The notes: generated by a model from the sequence alone, not told the origin. Positions 33,252-44,895 are shown, counted from the first letter of the stretch. The stretch: DNA of 62,196 bases from an uncultured Eubacteriales bacterium (GCA_900545085.1 UQXU01000002.1:1-62196), one strand, 5' to 3'. Numbers and translations are program-made.

Positions 33252-34616
33252 ATGATAGATCATAATGAAATTTTGCAGACGCTTGAGATGATAAAGCGTC
33301 AGTGTCTGGATGTGCGTACAATCACGATGGGCATCTCGCTCAGAGATTGCGTATGCGACTCTCAGGAGAGAATGATCCGTAAGATTAAGGATAAAATATC
33401 CCGTAAGGCGGAGCATCTCGTGGAGACAGGCGACAGAATAGGCGAAGAATACGGAATTCCGATAGTCAATAAGCGCATATCCGTTACTCCCGTATCTCTG
33501 GTTACGGAGGCGATAGCGGACAGCGTGACTGACTTCACGCCTTTCGCCGTTGCTCTGGACGAAGTGGCTAAGGATATGGGCGTAGACTTTATCGGCGGTT
33601 TTACGGCGCTGGTACATAAAGGCATGACCATGGGAGAACGCAACTTTATCCGCAGCATTCCCAGCGCTTTGGCTCAGACTGATTTGGTATGCTCCAGCGT
33701 CAACGTGGGCACGACGCGCGCGGGCATTAATATGGATGCGGTTGCCATGATGGGAGGCGTTATAAGGCGCACGGCGCAGCTTACCTCCAAGGACGGCGGA
33801 CTCGGCGCGGCAAAGCTTGTAGTATTCTGCAATGCCGTAGAGGACAATCCGTTCATGGCGGGCGCTTTCCACGGAGTTGGGGAGAGCGACTGCGTGATAA
33901 ACGTAGGCGTAAGCGGCCCCGGCGTCGTCAGCGCGGCGATAAAGAACATGCAGGGCGCGACCTTCGATGAGCTGGCGGAGACGATAAAAAAGACGGCGTT
34001 CAGGATTACCCGCGTAGGCGAGCTGGTCGCGAGAGAAGCGTCTCGCAGGCTGGGCGCTGAATTTGGAATCGTAGACCTGTCGCTCGCTCCGACTCCCGCA
34101 AAAGGCGACAGCGTAGCGCGCATTTTGGAAGGAATGGGGCTGGAGGTCTGCGGCACTCACGGCACGACGGCGGCTCTCGCTCTGCTGAACGACGCGGTGA
34201 AGAAGGGCGGCGTAATGGCAAGCTCACATGTGGGCGGGCTTTCCGGCGCGTTTATCCCTGTCAGCGAGGACGAAGGCATGATAGCGGCGGCGCGTTCCGG
34301 AGCGCTCGCTCTGGATAAGCTGGAGGCGATGACGTGCGTATGCTCCGTAGGCTTGGATATGATTGCAGTCCCGGGAGATACTACAAGCGATACGCTGAGC
34401 GCGATAATCGCGGACGAAGCGGCTATAGGCATGGTGAACAATAAGACGACGGCAGTCAGGATTATACCCGTTCCCGGAGCGAAGGTGGGAGATGAGGTGG
34501 ACTTCGGCGGCCTGCTCGGCACGGCGCCTGTTATGCCCGTTCACGAAGGGTCTGCGGAAGTGTTTATTGCGCGCGGAGGAAGAATACCCTCGCCTATTCA
34601 CGCGCAAAAGAACTAA
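33252..34616 (+). CDS. UPF0210 (PFL) family protein
   Basis: 454 residues, full-length member of the UPF0210/DUF711 family, related to pyruvate-formate-lyase-fold proteins but without the glycyl-radical RVxGY motif. Features include [41 protein letters not shown] and a C-terminal [22 protein letters not shown]. Forms the conserved ACT-UPF0210 pair with the preceding gene. Biochemical role unknown. Confidence 0.92.
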   Translation: MIDHNEILQTLEMIKRQCLDVRTITMGISLRDCVCDSQERMIRKIKDKISRKAEHLVETGDRIGEEYGIPIVNKRISVTPVSLVTEAIADSVTDFTPFAVALDEVAKDMGVDFIGGFTALVHKGMTMGERNFIRSIPSALAQTDLVCSSVNVGTTRAGINMDAVAMMGGVIRRTAQLTSKDGGLGAAKLVVFCNAVEDNPFMAGAFHGVGESDCVINVGVSGPGVVSAAIKNMQGATFDELAETIKKTAFRITRVGELVAREASRRLGAEFGIVDLSLAPTPAKGDSVARILEGMGLEVCGTHGTTAALALLNDAVKKGGVMASSHVGGLSGAFIPVSEDEGMIAAARSGALALDKLEAMTCVCSVGLDMIAVPGDTTSDTLSAIIADEAAIGMVNNKTTAVRIIPVPGAKVGDEVDFGGLLGTAPVMPVHEGSAEVFIARGGRIPSPIHAQKN

Positions 34617-34687
34617 AAATAATATAATATTCTGTTATGCGGAGTGCGGGAAATATGCAGCTCCGTGACGAAAGGGACGGTGATTTG

Positions 34688-36472
34688 ATGAGCAAGAAAC
34701 TAACGCGGGATATGGTGGAACAGAAGTATAAGTGGAAGCTCGAGGATATCTATCCTTCGCGTGCAGATTGGGAAAGCGACTTTAAAAGCGCATCTGAAAG
34801 CGCGGAGGAAATAAAAAAGCTGTCAGAGAGCATGACGCAAAGCTCAGAGAAGCTGGCTCAGGGGCTTGAGAAGCTGGATGAGGTGAGCTATAAGCTGGAG
34901 AAGCTCTACACCTATGCAAAAATGCACCGCGACCTCGACAATGCAGACCCGGAGGCGCAGGCTTTGACAGATCGTGCGGGTACTCTGCTCGTCAAGGTAT
35001 CGTCCGCGGCGTCGTTCATAAATCCTCTGCTGCTCTCCATGGACGAAGAAAAGCTGACTCAGTGGAAAGAAAAGCCCGAGCTTGAGAATTATAAGTTTTA
35101 TATTGAAGATCTGCTGCGCTCTAAGCAGCACATACTCCCCGCGGAGCAGGAAAAGCTGCTCAGCATGGCGGGGGATTTTTCGGGCGGAGCGCGAGATATT
35201 TTCACGATGCTCAACAATGCGGATTTGAAATTTGACAGCGTGGAGCACAACGGAGAGACGCATACTCTTTCCCACAGCAACTATATACTGTATATGCAGA
35301 ATCCTGACAGAGAGCTTCGCAAAAAAGTTTATCAGACGTTCTACGAGGGGTTTAAATCGCACATAAATACGATAGCCGCTACATATGCGACTTCGGTGAA
35401 AAAGGACGTATTTTATGCAGACGTCCGCGGGTATGAATCTGCGCTGGCAAAGCCGCTTTTCGGGGACAATGTTCCGCTGAAGGTGTACGATGATCTTATA
35501 GATACGGTACATAAGCATCTGCCCACGATGTATGAATACTTGTCGCTGAGGAAGAAGCTGCTCGGTGTGGAAAAACTGGCGATGTACGACGTGTACGTTC
35601 CTCTTTCGAATGCAGGCGAGGACAGCTATTCCTATGAAGAAGCAAAGGATATGGTTCTGGCGGCGACGGCGCCTCTGGGAGAGGATTACACCGAGACGCT
35701 GAAGGAGGCGTTCGATAACAGATGGATAGACGTATGCGCAACGGAGAATAAGACTACGGGCGCATATTCCTGGGGAGTGTACGGAGTTCATCCGTATGTC
35801 CTGCTGAACCATCGAGGAGATTTGGACAGTGTGTTTACCCTTGCTCACGAGCTGGGTCATGCGATGCACAGCTATTATTCAAACAAAACTCAGCCATATC
35901 CGCTGGCGAGCTATGTGATATTCGTGGCGGAGGTTGCGTCCACCGTAAATGAAATACTTCTCACTAAGTATCTGCTGAAGATAGTAACCGACAAGGAGCT
36001 GAGAAAGCACATTCTCTGTCATTATCTCGATCAGTTCAGAACGACGGTATTCCGTCAGACTATGTTCGCTGAGTTTGAGAAAAAAGCGCATGAGATGGCA
36101 GCGGCAGGCGAACCGCTCACGCCGGAGACGTTTGGCAGCGTGTATCAGGAGCTAAACGACTTGTACTATGGCGAAGGTGTGGAAAAGGACGACGTAATTC
36201 GATATGAATGGGCGAGAATACCTCACTTTTACAATGCCTTTTACGTGTATAAATATGCGACGGGCTTCTCCTGCGCATCTGCGATAGTAGCGGGGCTGGA
36301 CGATCCGGAAAATCTCAGGAAATACCGTGAATTTCTTTGCAGCGGAGGTACGGATTATCCGATAGCTCTGCTGGAGAAGGCGGGTGTGAATTTTGACACA
36401 GCGGTAGAAACCTGCATGCAGGAGTTTGCAAAGGCTCTCGAGGAATTCCGTGAACTGACAGAAGAAAAATAG
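34688..36472 (+). CDS. pepF: Oligoendopeptidase F (M3 family)
   Basis: Cytoplasmic zinc metallopeptidase cleaving 7-17-residue peptides. 594 residues from ATG 34688 (AAGGGACGG upstream; the longer frame from 34637 has no good site). Active site AHELGHAMHSYYS with His387 and His391; downstream Glu in FVAEVASTVNE is the third zinc ligand. Near-normal length. Monocistronic with a strong terminator. Likely peptide turnover, including during sporulation. Confidence 0.95.
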   Translation: MSKKLTRDMVEQKYKWKLEDIYPSRADWESDFKSASESAEEIKKLSESMTQSSEKLAQGLEKLDEVSYKLEKLYTYAKMHRDLDNADPEAQALTDRAGTLLVKVSSAASFINPLLLSMDEEKLTQWKEKPELENYKFYIEDLLRSKQHILPAEQEKLLSMAGDFSGGARDIFTMLNNADLKFDSVEHNGETHTLSHSNYILYMQNPDRELRKKVYQTFYEGFKSHINTIAATYATSVKKDVFYADVRGYESALAKPLFGDNVPLKVYDDLIDTVHKHLPTMYEYLSLRKKLLGVEKLAMYDVYVPLSNAGEDSYSYEEAKDMVLAATAPLGEDYTETLKEAFDNRWIDVCATENKTTGAYSWGVYGVHPYVLLNHRGDLDSVFTLAHELGHAMHSYYSNKTQPYPLASYVIFVAEVASTVNEILLTKYLLKIVTDKELRKHILCHYLDQFRTTVFRQTMFAEFEKKAHEMAAAGEPLTPETFGSVYQELNDLYYGEGVEKDDVIRYEWARIPHFYNAFYVYKYATGFSCASAIVAGLDDPENLRKYREFLCSGGTDYPIALLEKAGVNFDTAVETCMQEFAKALEEFRELTEEK

Positions 36473-36488
36473 CAAGCGTAAGAAATTA

Positions 36489-36520
36489 AGACCTTCCTAA
36501 AAAACAGGAGGTCTTTTTTT
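36489..36520 (+). terminator. Terminator after pepF
   Basis: AGACCTTCCT/AGGAGGTCT hairpin followed by a run of seven T residues. Confidence 0.88.
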
Positions 36521-36596
36521 GATGCGATGAAGCATGGTTAAAATAGGGCGAAGGCGGGCAAACTAAACGCAGAATTGAAAACGAGGAGGGGAAAAG

Positions 36597-36809
36597 ATGA
36601 ATCAAAACAACGTGCGCCCGCAGGTGCAGACAATAAGGTGCCAAATAGAGACGTGCGTGTACAATACGCCCGATCATTATTGCGCTCTGCCGTCTATTTG
36701 CATAAAGGCGTGCCGCCCGAGCAATTGTCTCAATGTGTCGAACAGAAGCGACAGTATGTGCGAAAATTTTGTCAGAAGAGAACGCTCTATTCTGGAGCAA
36801 AAGCGATGA
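36597..36809 (+). CDS. DUF1540 family small Cys-rich protein
   Basis: 70 residues with the DUF1540 cysteine pattern: CQIETCVYNTPDHYC, IKAC and MCENF, five Cys in all. Such proteins occur in spore formers and probably bind metal. GAGGAGGGGAAAAG precedes ATG 36597. The stop overlaps the start of the gerA-type gene by 4 bp (ATGA), so translation is coupled. Being placed at the head of a germinant-receptor operon is unusual and suggests a spore role. Confidence 0.8.
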   Translation: MNQNNVRPQVQTIRCQIETCVYNTPDHYCALPSICIKACRPSNCLNVSNRSDSMCENFVRRERSILEQKR

Positions 36810-38212
36810 GAACAAATATTGCGAAAGTAAAGAAGAAGCTGGACGAAATTTTCCAAGGCTGTTTCGACGTGGGCCGGCGCGAAATAACGACGCTGGACGG
36901 AAGATCTGCGATAGTAATGTTTATAGACGGGCTGGTGAACAAAGAGACTATTCAGAACGATGTGATACGCCCGCTGCTTGGCTTCAGCTTTGATTCTCAG
37001 ATAAGACCGAGCGCCGATAATTTAAACGAACTGAAGGCGGCGCTGCTCTCGCCCGTAGATGTGAGGATGCAGAAGGATTTCGATTCTGCGGTTATGGCGT
37101 GTCTGAGCGGGGATACGGTACTGTTTGTAGACGGCATGGAGGGCAGCCTTGTAATACAGACGCGCGGATGGAATTCCCGCGGAATTTCCTCGCCGGAGAC
37201 GGAGCAGACAGTGCGCGGACCGAAAGAAGGCTTTACGGAAACTATGCTCTTTAATGTGGCGATGGTGCGCAGAAAGCTGAGAAGTCCGCAGCTTAAAACT
37301 CAGATTCTGCAAATGGGCGAACAGACGGGGACGGACGTATGCGTGATGTATCTGGAGGGAACGGCGCCGAAGGAGCTGGTGGCTCGCGTCCTCAGTAGGC
37401 TGCGCAGCGACGACGCCAGATATATTTTAGAATCAGGGCATATAGAGCAGTTTATAGAGGACGATCCGCATACGCTTTTTGCGACGATAGGAAATCATGA
37501 AAGACCTGATACGGTAGCGGCGAAACTGCTCAAAGGGCGCGTTGCAATAATAGTAGACGGCACGCCGTTTGTGCTTACGCTGCCAATGCTGTTCGTAGAA
37601 AATTTTCATTCTGCCGAGGATTTTTACAGTCGCCCGTATTATGCGGTATTTCTGAGAATATTGAGGATATTCGCGTATGTAGTCGGCCTGACGCTGCCTG
37701 CGGTATACATATGTATTGTTATGTTTACACGTGAGATAGTGCCGGATCCGCTTCTCGTCACGCTGATAGAAGCGAGCGAGGGAGCGGCGTTTTCTCCTAT
37801 AACAGAAATAACCCTAATGCTTCTCATGTATGAGCTGCTTCGCGAGGCCATGATACGCCTGCCCGTGCAGATAGGAAGCTCGGTAAGCATAGCCGGAGTT
37901 TTCATAATAGGAGAGGCGGCGGTGGGAGTTCATCTGATAACAGCCCCCTCTATCGTCGTGGCGGCGATGACGTTTATAGCGTCTGCGGTGGTGAACAGTA
38001 CGGCGGACAGCTCTGTGCTGATTCGCTTTTTGCTGCTTATATTAGCAGGGATATTCGGTATATATGGAATAATGGCGGGAGCGTTTTTGATAATAGTGCA
38101 TCTCTGCTCGCTGACGAGTTTCGGAGAGCCGTATCTATATCCGTTTTCGCCGTTTAAGGCAGGGGCTGCGAAAAGAAGTATTTTCAGGACAAGGAATCGG
38201 TGCGGAGAATGA
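36806..38212 (+). CDS. gerA: Spore germinant receptor subunit A (GerA family)
   Basis: Integral inner-membrane spore protein, part of the receptor that senses germinants. 468 residues from ATG 36806, which overlaps the DUF1540 stop; a longer frame from 36575 would overlap that gene entirely. The N-terminal soluble domain (to about 230) and C-terminal helices carry the family marks GDTVLFVDG, NHERPDTVAAKLLKGRVAIIVDGTP, LLVTLIEASEGAAF and LREAMIRLPVQIGSSVSI. Ends ATGA-coupled to gerC. Confidence 0.94.
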   Translation: MRTNIAKVKKKLDEIFQGCFDVGRREITTLDGRSAIVMFIDGLVNKETIQNDVIRPLLGFSFDSQIRPSADNLNELKAALLSPVDVRMQKDFDSAVMACLSGDTVLFVDGMEGSLVIQTRGWNSRGISSPETEQTVRGPKEGFTETMLFNVAMVRRKLRSPQLKTQILQMGEQTGTDVCVMYLEGTAPKELVARVLSRLRSDDARYILESGHIEQFIEDDPHTLFATIGNHERPDTVAAKLLKGRVAIIVDGTPFVLTLPMLFVENFHSAEDFYSRPYYAVFLRILRIFAYVVGLTLPAVYICIVMFTREIVPDPLLVTLIEASEGAAFSPITEITLMLLMYELLREAMIRLPVQIGSSVSIAGVFIIGEAAVGVHLITAPSIVVAAMTFIASAVVNSTADSSVLIRFLLLILAGIFGIYGIMAGAFLIIVHLCSLTSFGEPYLYPFSPFKAGAAKRSIFRTRNRCGE

Positions 38213-39156
38213 AAAGATTGATAGCGACAGCGATGATAGCGGCGACAGTTCTCTGCGGATGCTCGCGAGGGATAGACGGAGAGTACATAGCAAAGGCGGC
38301 GGGATTCAGCTCGTCGGACAGATATGGCTTTGAACTGACGCTTGCGCCTGCGGTGGGAGAAGGGATTAGCGTCGAGGCCTCGACGCTTGACGGCGCGCGC
38401 CGTGAAGTAATGGAGCTGAGCGGGAAAAAGCTCTACACAGGGCAGACAGAGCTGATACTTCTGCAAAGACGGCTGGCCGAGGAGGACACGGCGGGGATAA
38501 CGGATGCGCTTTTTGAACAGAGTGAGCGTCAGAATATGGAGAGAATTGTGATTTGCGAAGGAGAGACGGCGGAGCTTTTGAAGGAGACGCCTAAAGAGAT
38601 AATAAACGCGCTGGAAAACTTGAAAAAAACATCTTATATAGCTCCTGCGACAGTTCGAAGTGTATACATGGCGAGCAGGGCGGTTGACGGATGCGCTCTG
38701 ATACCGTATATAGGCAGAGACAGGATTATAAACAGATATGCTCTGATTCAGGATGGGCGCATGACGGAGCTGCTGGATGAGGACGAGTCTCGGGGAGCAG
38801 GCTTTATGAACGGTCAGAGCAGAGACTTTTTCACTATTGACGTTGGCGGAGATCTGCGGGATGCCGAAATATCTGATGCAGACTGCGAAGTGAGGTTTTC
38901 TGACGACGGAGAGTACAGATTTGAGATAATTGTAAGTCTGAAATGCAGTGAAGATATGCAGGAGGCAGCGGAGAAATATATCTGCGAATGCGTGGAAAAA
39001 GCAGCGGCGGCGGCAAAACGCAGCGGAGCTGACTTTCTCGGTCTGGCGGCGCGCGTGCTCAATTCCGACAATGTGCTCAGAGATAAGTATTCCGGCAAAT
39101 GGAATGAGGTAATAAAATCGGCTGTGTATACAGTGGAGACCGGGGAGAGCGTATGA
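38209..39156 (+). CDS. gerC: Germinant receptor lipoprotein subunit C (GerC family)
   Basis: 315 residues. Lipoprotein signal with lipobox LCGC (Cys18 region), then the Ger(x)C fold: GIDGEYIAKAAGF, SGKKLYTGQTELILL, TAPATVR-like region and a C-terminal three-layer domain. Modified by Lgt and anchored on the outer face of the spore inner membrane, where it partners GerA and GerB. 4-bp overlaps on both sides. Confidence 0.9.
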   Translation: MKRLIATAMIAATVLCGCSRGIDGEYIAKAAGFSSSDRYGFELTLAPAVGEGISVEASTLDGARREVMELSGKKLYTGQTELILLQRRLAEEDTAGITDALFEQSERQNMERIVICEGETAELLKETPKEIINALENLKKTSYIAPATVRSVYMASRAVDGCALIPYIGRDRIINRYALIQDGRMTELLDEDESRGAGFMNGQSRDFFTIDVGGDLRDAEISDADCEVRFSDDGEYRFEIIVSLKCSEDMQEAAEKYICECVEKAAAAAKRSGADFLGLAARVLNSDNVLRDKYSGKWNEVIKSAVYTVETGESV

Positions 39157-39953
39157 TTCAAGGTAAACTGCACAAATATCAGTATTTTTTGATGATGGCG
39201 GCGACAGGGCTGAGCGGCATAGTGACGTATCAGATGCTGAGCAGGCAGATAGGCAGCGGCGCGTGGATAGCGGCCGCGGTATCCGCGGCAGCGTCGTCGT
39301 TTATGGCAGGCGGAGCGGCGAGATTGCTGCATGGCAGACGAATGTATACGGCGTCTCTTCCGGTGTTTATTGCGCTGGGGGTGCTGCTGATAACGCTGTA
39401 CGCGGGCGGAAGGAGCTTTTGGGAATTGCTTCCTGTCATTGTTCCGGCGGTTTATACCGCGCTGAAGGGAGAGCGAGTCGCCGGACGCGCAGCGACTGTG
39501 TTTTGCGCGGTCATACTGCTGATATATGCGGTTGTGCTTTGCGTAATGGCGGCGTATGCGGAGTGGGGTGCTTTGAGCCCCTCGATGCTGCTGCCGAGCG
39601 GAACGCTCTGGCCGTCGGTGATTAAAGCGGTATTGATAAATTTTGCGATATTGCTCCCGGCGGCGATGCACTCGTCCTGTCTGGAGGATAGGCGCGGCGC
39701 GGCATGGCTGACGGTCGGAGGCGCGGCTCTGGGCCTCGGCACTGCGGCGATAGTAGCGCTGGGGAATGCGGTCACGCTGGGTCAGGATTATTCGCTGATA
39801 AGCGCCGGATATGTGCGCACGGGGATGAACATACCGTACACGTTGGCAGGCTCTCTCGCCTTGGCAGGGGAGACGGCGGTGTATCTTTCAGTCACTATAG
39901 GCGCGGCGTCCGCGTTTACGATGGCGTATAGAATAGGCAGACAAAAAAAGTAA
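39153..39953 (+). CDS. Membrane protein in the GerB position (short, divergent)
   Basis: 266 residues with about eight predicted hydrophobic helices, starting at an ATGA overlap with gerC. Position and topology suit GerB (amino-acid/polyamine-organocation fold, normally about 360 residues), but clear sequence marks are few and the protein is about 100 residues shorter, lacking roughly two helices. SLISAGYVRTGMNIPY near the C-terminus could be part of the substrate path. Either a shortened GerB or an unrelated membrane partner. Followed by a good terminator. Confidence 0.65.
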   Translation: MIQGKLHKYQYFLMMAATGLSGIVTYQMLSRQIGSGAWIAAAVSAAASSFMAGGAARLLHGRRMYTASLPVFIALGVLLITLYAGGRSFWELLPVIVPAVYTALKGERVAGRAATVFCAVILLIYAVVLCVMAAYAEWGALSPSMLLPSGTLWPSVIKAVLINFAILLPAAMHSSCLEDRRGAAWLTVGGAALGLGTAAIVALGNAVTLGQDYSLISAGYVRTGMNIPYTLAGSLALAGETAVYLSVTIGAASAFTMAYRIGRQKK

Positions 39954-39985
39954 CAGCCGGATTATTCTCTCCGGCTGATTTTTTC
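39954..39985 (+). terminator. Terminator of the ger operon
   Basis: CAGCCGG/CCGGCTG hairpin followed by ATTTTTTC, starting at the last stop codon. Confidence 0.88.
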
Positions 39986-40007
39986 AATAAGGGGCACAGC
40001 CCCGTCA

Positions 40008-42839
40008 TTATATTTGAAGTTTAGGTTTTAAAAACTGTCCCGTATAGCTTTCAGGTATTTCTGCGATCTGTTCGGGAGTGCCTGCGGCGATTACCGTGCC
40101 GCCGGCGGCGCCTCCCTCGGGTCCCATGTCTATTACGTAGTCCGCGCATTTTATAACGTCGAGATTGTGCTCGATAACGACAACTGAGTTGCCGCTTTGA
40201 GCCAGTCTGTCCAGCATAACTACGAGACGGGATACGTCGTGAGTATGAAGTCCTGTAGTCGGCTCGTCGAGTATGAAAAGAGTGCGGCCTGTCTGCCTGC
40301 GGGATAGATACGTAGCCAGCTTTATGCGCTGTGCTTCGCCGCCCGAGAGCTGAGTGGAAGGCTGACCAAGACGGATATATCCCAGACCGACGTCGTAAAG
40401 CGTCTGGAGTACGCCGGATATGCGCGTTATGGAGCTGAAAAAGTCCAAAGCCTCCTCAACTGTCATATCGAGAACTTCGTATATGTTTTTTCCTTTATAT
40501 CGCACTTCAAGAGTCTCAGCGGTGTAGCGCTTGCCTCCGCATACCTCGCAGGGGACATAAACATCGGGGAGAAAGTGCATTTCTATTCGGATTATTCCAT
40601 CGCCCTTGCAAGCTTCGCATCGTCCGCCTTTGACATTAAAAGAGAAGCGGCCCTTTGAATATCCGCGCGCTTTGGCGTCGGGAGTCATGGCGAAAAGCTC
40701 GCGTATGTGATCGAAAACACCGGTGTATGTCGCCGGGTTGGAACGAGGAGTACGGCCGATAGGGGATTGGTCTATGTTTATTATTTTGTCCAGCTTGTCC
40801 AGCCCGAGTATCTCTTTGCAGCCTTCTGCGCGAACCTTAGAGCCGTAGACTGCCTTCGCGGCATATTTATAAAGAACTTCGCTGACCAGACTGGATTTTC
40901 CGCTGCCCGAGACTCCGGTTATCGCCGTTATAACGCCTATGGGTATGTCCACGTCTATGTTTTTAAGGTTGTTTACGCTCGCGCCGCGTATAGATATGAA
41001 GCCTCGCTCAGGCTTGCGTCTTTGCTCTGGGACGGGGATGCTGAGCTCGCCGGAGAGGTATTTGCCCGTTATGGATACGGGGTTGGCGGCCAATTCTTCG
41101 GCCGTACCCATAGCGGTGACCTCGCCTCCGTGTTCTCCGGCGCCGGGACCGATGTCGATGACCATATCTGCCTCGCGCATGGTATCCTCGTCGTGTTCTA
41201 CTACAATAAGCGTATTGCCTATATCGCGCAGCCCTTTAAGAGTGGAGATGAGCTTTGTGTTGTCTCTTTGATGAAGACCTATGCTTGGCTCGTCAAGTAT
41301 ATAGAGAACTCCGGCGAGTCCGGAGCCTATCTGGGTTGCCAGGCGGATTCTCTGCGCTTCGCCGCCGGAGAGCGTAACGGCGCTTCTGCTCAGCGTCAGG
41401 TATTCCAGACCGACGTCCATGAGAAATTGCAGACGTGCCCCCAGCTCTTTCATAACTCTGCTTGCAACTGCCTGCTGACGTGGAGTCAGCTCTACGCTGT
41501 CGAGGAAGGACTTTATTTCGTTGATTGGCATATCTGAGAGCTCTGCTATGTTAAGCCCGCCGATTTTCACGGCGAGGGCGGCTTTGTTGTATCTGGCGCC
41601 GCCGCATTCGTCGCAGGGGACTTCGTACATATACTGACGTATTTCAGATTTTACGCTTTCGCTGTTCGATTCGCGGAAACGGCGTTCTAAATTGGGGATA
41701 ACACCTTCAAAGGGCTTGTCTATCGAGTGTTCGCCTGCGGCGGATTTCCAAATGCTGTGGACTATTTCATCGCCTGAGCCGTAGAGCACGATTTTTTTAG
41801 CCTCGTCGCTCAGCTCGCAGAAGGGGACGTCCAGAGAGAAGCCGAAATGCTGAGCCGCGGCGGCGATACGGCCGAAATTCCATTTTTCCCATGCGCTCAA
41901 ATTCCAGCCGGACGCGCGGACGGCGCCTTCTCTCAGAGAAAGTTTAGGATCGCGCACGACCAGGTTTTCATCTATCTTGAGCAGAACTCCAAGACCCGTA
42001 CACGCAGGGCATGCGCCGAAAGGGCTGTTGAAAGAGAACATTCTGGGAGCCAGCTCGCCGATGGATATTCCGCAGTCGGGGCAGGCGTAGCTTTCGCTCA
42101 TCATCCATTCTGTCCCGTCGTCCATATTATGCACGAGAAGCAGCCCCTCCGAGAGCTTGAGCGCGGTTTCGATTGAGTCTGCCAGTCTGCCGTGGGAATC
42201 GGACTTGAGCTTTATGCGGTCTATGACGGCTTCTATCGTGTGGCGTTTGGTTTTAGCGAGCTTTATTTCCTCTTCCAGCTCACGCATTTCGCCGTCTATT
42301 CTTGCGCGTGCAAAGCCTGCTTTAGCCAGTCCGTCCAGAATTTTTATGTGTTCACCTTTTTTCGCTCGGATTACGGGAGCGAGCAGTATCACTTTTGTGC
42401 CTTCGCCGAGGCGCATTATCTGCTCGACCATCTGATCTACGCTTTGACGTTCGATAGGCTTTCCGCATTTTGTGCAGTGCGGTATGCCTGCGCGTGCGTA
42501 CAGAATGCGCAGATAGTCGTGTATCTCGGTTACGGTGCCGACGGTGGAGCGCGGGTTGCGGCTTGTCGTTTTTTGATCTATAGAAATGGCGGGGGAAAGC
42601 CCTGTGATGGAGTCTACGTCCGGCTTCTCCATCTGACCCAAGAATTGACGCGCGTATGACGACAACGATTCTACATATCTGCGCTGTCCCTCGGCGTACA
42701 GCGTGTCGAACGCGAGGCTGGATTTTCCGCTGCCGGATAAACCTGTTATTACGGTGAGCTTGTCGCGCGGTATGCTGAGAGATATGTTTTTTAAATTGTG
42801 CTCCCGCGCACCGCGTATTACGATATTGTTTTCTTTCAT
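40008..42839 (-). CDS. uvrA: Excinuclease ABC subunit A
   Basis: Damage-recognition ATPase of nucleotide excision repair. 943 residues with two ABC modules: Walker [13 protein letters not shown] near the N-terminus and [12 protein letters not shown] in the second half; signatures LSGGEAQRI twice; zinc-finger Cys clusters (CPDCG...CPAC and CEACKGDG...CEVCGGKRY). Length is standard. It follows uvrB by 58 bp on the same strand and is probably co-transcribed. No LexA-type box was identified upstream. Confidence 0.97.
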   Translation of the reverse strand: MKENNIVIRGAREHNLKNISLSIPRDKLTVITGLSGSGKSSLAFDTLYAEGQRRYVESLSSYARQFLGQMEKPDVDSITGLSPAISIDQKTTSRNPRSTVGTVTEIHDYLRILYARAGIPHCTKCGKPIERQSVDQMVEQIMRLGEGTKVILLAPVIRAKKGEHIKILDGLAKAGFARARIDGEMRELEEEIKLAKTKRHTIEAVIDRIKLKSDSHGRLADSIETALKLSEGLLLVHNMDDGTEWMMSESYACPDCGISIGELAPRMFSFNSPFGACPACTGLGVLLKIDENLVVRDPKLSLREGAVRASGWNLSAWEKWNFGRIAAAAQHFGFSLDVPFCELSDEAKKIVLYGSGDEIVHSIWKSAAGEHSIDKPFEGVIPNLERRFRESNSESVKSEIRQYMYEVPCDECGGARYNKAALAVKIGGLNIAELSDMPINEIKSFLDSVELTPRQQAVASRVMKELGARLQFLMDVGLEYLTLSRSAVTLSGGEAQRIRLATQIGSGLAGVLYILDEPSIGLHQRDNTKLISTLKGLRDIGNTLIVVEHDEDTMREADMVIDIGPGAGEHGGEVTAMGTAEELAANPVSITGKYLSGELSIPVPEQRRKPERGFISIRGASVNNLKNIDVDIPIGVITAITGVSGSGKSSLVSEVLYKYAAKAVYGSKVRAEGCKEILGLDKLDKIINIDQSPIGRTPRSNPATYTGVFDHIRELFAMTPDAKARGYSKGRFSFNVKGGRCEACKGDGIIRIEMHFLPDVYVPCEVCGGKRYTAETLEVRYKGKNIYEVLDMTVEEALDFFSSITRISGVLQTLYDVGLGYIRLGQPSTQLSGGEAQRIKLATYLSRRQTGRTLFILDEPTTGLHTHDVSRLVVMLDRLAQSGNSVVVIEHNLDVIKCADYVIDMGPEGGAAGGTVIAAGTPEQIAEIPESYTGQFLKPKLQI

Positions 42840-42897
42840 TGCTGTATTTTACTTCCTTCCGGTCAGGTCTCATGCAAGCGCAGAGGCGTGGAGAATA

Positions 42898-44895
42898 TCA
42901 GCGCTTGCGGGATGTTCTTTTCTTTTTGACTGGCTTAGGCGCGGTGACGGCGGGCGCGTCGCCTTGGAGACGTTTTATCTCGTCTCTCAGCTTGGCGGCG
43001 ATTTCAAATTCCAGCTCGGCAGCGGCCTGTTTCATTTGCTCTGTGAGGAGAGCTATGCGCTCGGCGTCTGAGGATTCCTCGGAGGCGGTTTCATCCGTAG
43101 ACATAGTCAGCGCTTCGGCGACGTTCTTTTTGATGGTTTGCGGAATTATGCCGTGTTTTTCGTTATAAGCCTTTTGAAGAGCGCGGCGTCTGTTCGTCTC
43201 GCTGACCGCTTTGTCTATGGATTTAGTGACGACGTCCGCGTAAAGTATTACTCTGCCGTCGGCGTTTCGTGCGGCTCTGCCGATGGTCTGCACCAGGCTG
43301 GTCTCGTTGCGGAGAAAGCCCTCTTTGTCTGCGTCCAATATGGCGACGAGAGCGACCTCCGGTATATCGAGACCTTCGCGGAGCAAGTTGATGCCGACGA
43401 GCACATCATATTCTCCGAGCCTGAGCTTGCGCACGATTTCTATTCGTTCGAGAGTTTCTATGTCGGAATGCATATAGCAGACCTTGACTCCGAGCTCGGT
43501 GTAGTAATCCGTGAGCCGCTCTGCTAATTTTTTGGTCAAGGTAGTCACGAGCACGCGCTCTTTGCGAGCTGTGACCTTATTTATTTCGCCGAGAAGATCG
43601 TCGAGCTGATTTGCGACGGGGCGAATTTCTATGGGCGGGTCGAGCAGACCCGTGGGGCGGACGATTTGCTCCACTACCTCTCCGCCTGCCAGCTCGCGCT
43701 CATATTCCGCAGGGGTTGCAGAAACGTATACGGCCTGATGAATTTTAGATTCAAATTCATGGAACATGAGCGGTCTGTTGTCTCTCGCCGCGGGCAGACG
43801 AAAGCCGTAATTTATAAGCATGTCTTTTCTGGCTTTGTCTCCGTTGTACATAGCGCGGACCTGCGGAAGCGTGGCGTGGGACTCGTCCACAAACAATATA
43901 AAATCCTCGGGGAAAAAGTCCAGCAGAGTATACGGAGGTTCTCCGGCGGAGCGTCCGTCAAAGTATCGCGAGTAATTTTCAACGCCTGTGCAGGTGCCTA
44001 CCTCGCGGAGCATTTCCATGTCGTAGCGCGTTCGCTGGACTATGCGCTCCGCTTCCAGGAATTTCTTTTCATTCAGGAACATTTTCTCCTGTGCGAGCAT
44101 ATCGGCGTTAATCTCGCTGAGCTTGGAGAGCACGGTCTCTCTATCCATGGCGTAATGCGTCGCGGGGAATATCATAGCATATGACGTGCTGAAAAGCGGC
44201 CGGCCTGTGAGCGCGTCTACCTCTCTTATGCTGTCTACTTCGTCTCCGAAGAATTCTACTCGAATAGCGCGATCGCTGCGCGACATGGGAAAGACCTCTA
44301 CGATGTCTCCGCGGACTCGGAATGTGCCTCGTGTAAATTCATAATCGTTCCGAACGAAACCAATCGCAACCAATCTGTCTATGAAATCGGAGCGATCCAT
44401 TTCTGCGCCGACTCTGACGGTTGCCGTGGCGTCGCGGTATGTCTCCGGGGCGCCGATGCCGTATATGCAGCTGACAGAAGCGACGACAATTACATCGCGG
44501 CGTTCGAGCAGAGCGCTGGTCGCGCTGTGTCTCATGCGGTCGATTTCGGAGTTTACGCTGGCGTCTTTTTCTATGTAGATGTCTCTGCTGGCGATGTACG
44601 CCTCCGGCTGATAGTAGTCGTAGTAACTGACGAAAAATTCCACTGCGTTCTCGGGGAAGTATTCTTTAAACTCGCTGCAAAGCTGAGCCGCGAGAGTTTT
44701 GTTGTGCGCGAGAACCAGGGCGGGGCGCTGGACCCGTTCTATGACATTGGCCATGGTGAAGGTTTTGCCGGAGCCTGTCACGCCGAGCAGAACCTGCGCG
44801 CTTTTGCCCTGTTGTATTCCGGAGGCCAGCTCGTCGATGGCGCGAGGCTGATCGCCTGAGGGCTTGTATTTAGAGTGAAGAATAAATCTATCCAT
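42898..44895 (-). CDS. uvrB: Excinuclease ABC subunit B
   Basis: Helicase-like damage-verification subunit. 665 residues: Walker [13 protein letters not shown], the beta-hairpin [14 protein letters not shown] box in [11 protein letters not shown], motif [11 protein letters not shown], and a C-terminal UVR domain ([24 protein letters not shown]) that recruits UvrC. Ends in a basic tail. Start ATG 44895. Promoter region shows GTGTATAAT about 30 bp upstream on the minus strand. Confidence 0.97.
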   Translation of the reverse strand: MDRFILHSKYKPSGDQPRAIDELASGIQQGKSAQVLLGVTGSGKTFTMANVIERVQRPALVLAHNKTLAAQLCSEFKEYFPENAVEFFVSYYDYYQPEAYIASRDIYIEKDASVNSEIDRMRHSATSALLERRDVIVVASVSCIYGIGAPETYRDATATVRVGAEMDRSDFIDRLVAIGFVRNDYEFTRGTFRVRGDIVEVFPMSRSDRAIRVEFFGDEVDSIREVDALTGRPLFSTSYAMIFPATHYAMDRETVLSKLSEINADMLAQEKMFLNEKKFLEAERIVQRTRYDMEMLREVGTCTGVENYSRYFDGRSAGEPPYTLLDFFPEDFILFVDESHATLPQVRAMYNGDKARKDMLINYGFRLPAARDNRPLMFHEFESKIHQAVYVSATPAEYERELAGGEVVEQIVRPTGLLDPPIEIRPVANQLDDLLGEINKVTARKERVLVTTLTKKLAERLTDYYTELGVKVCYMHSDIETLERIEIVRKLRLGEYDVLVGINLLREGLDIPEVALVAILDADKEGFLRNETSLVQTIGRAARNADGRVILYADVVTKSIDKAVSETNRRRALQKAYNEKHGIIPQTIKKNVAEALTMSTDETASEESSDAERIALLTEQMKQAAAELEFEIAAKLRDEIKRLQGDAPAVTAPKPVKKKRTSRKR

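Noticed and set aside
36575..36805. N-terminal extension of the GerA frame
   Set aside because: It would overlap the DUF1540 gene completely in another frame; an ATG at 36806 with ATGA overlap and a family-like N-terminus is better.
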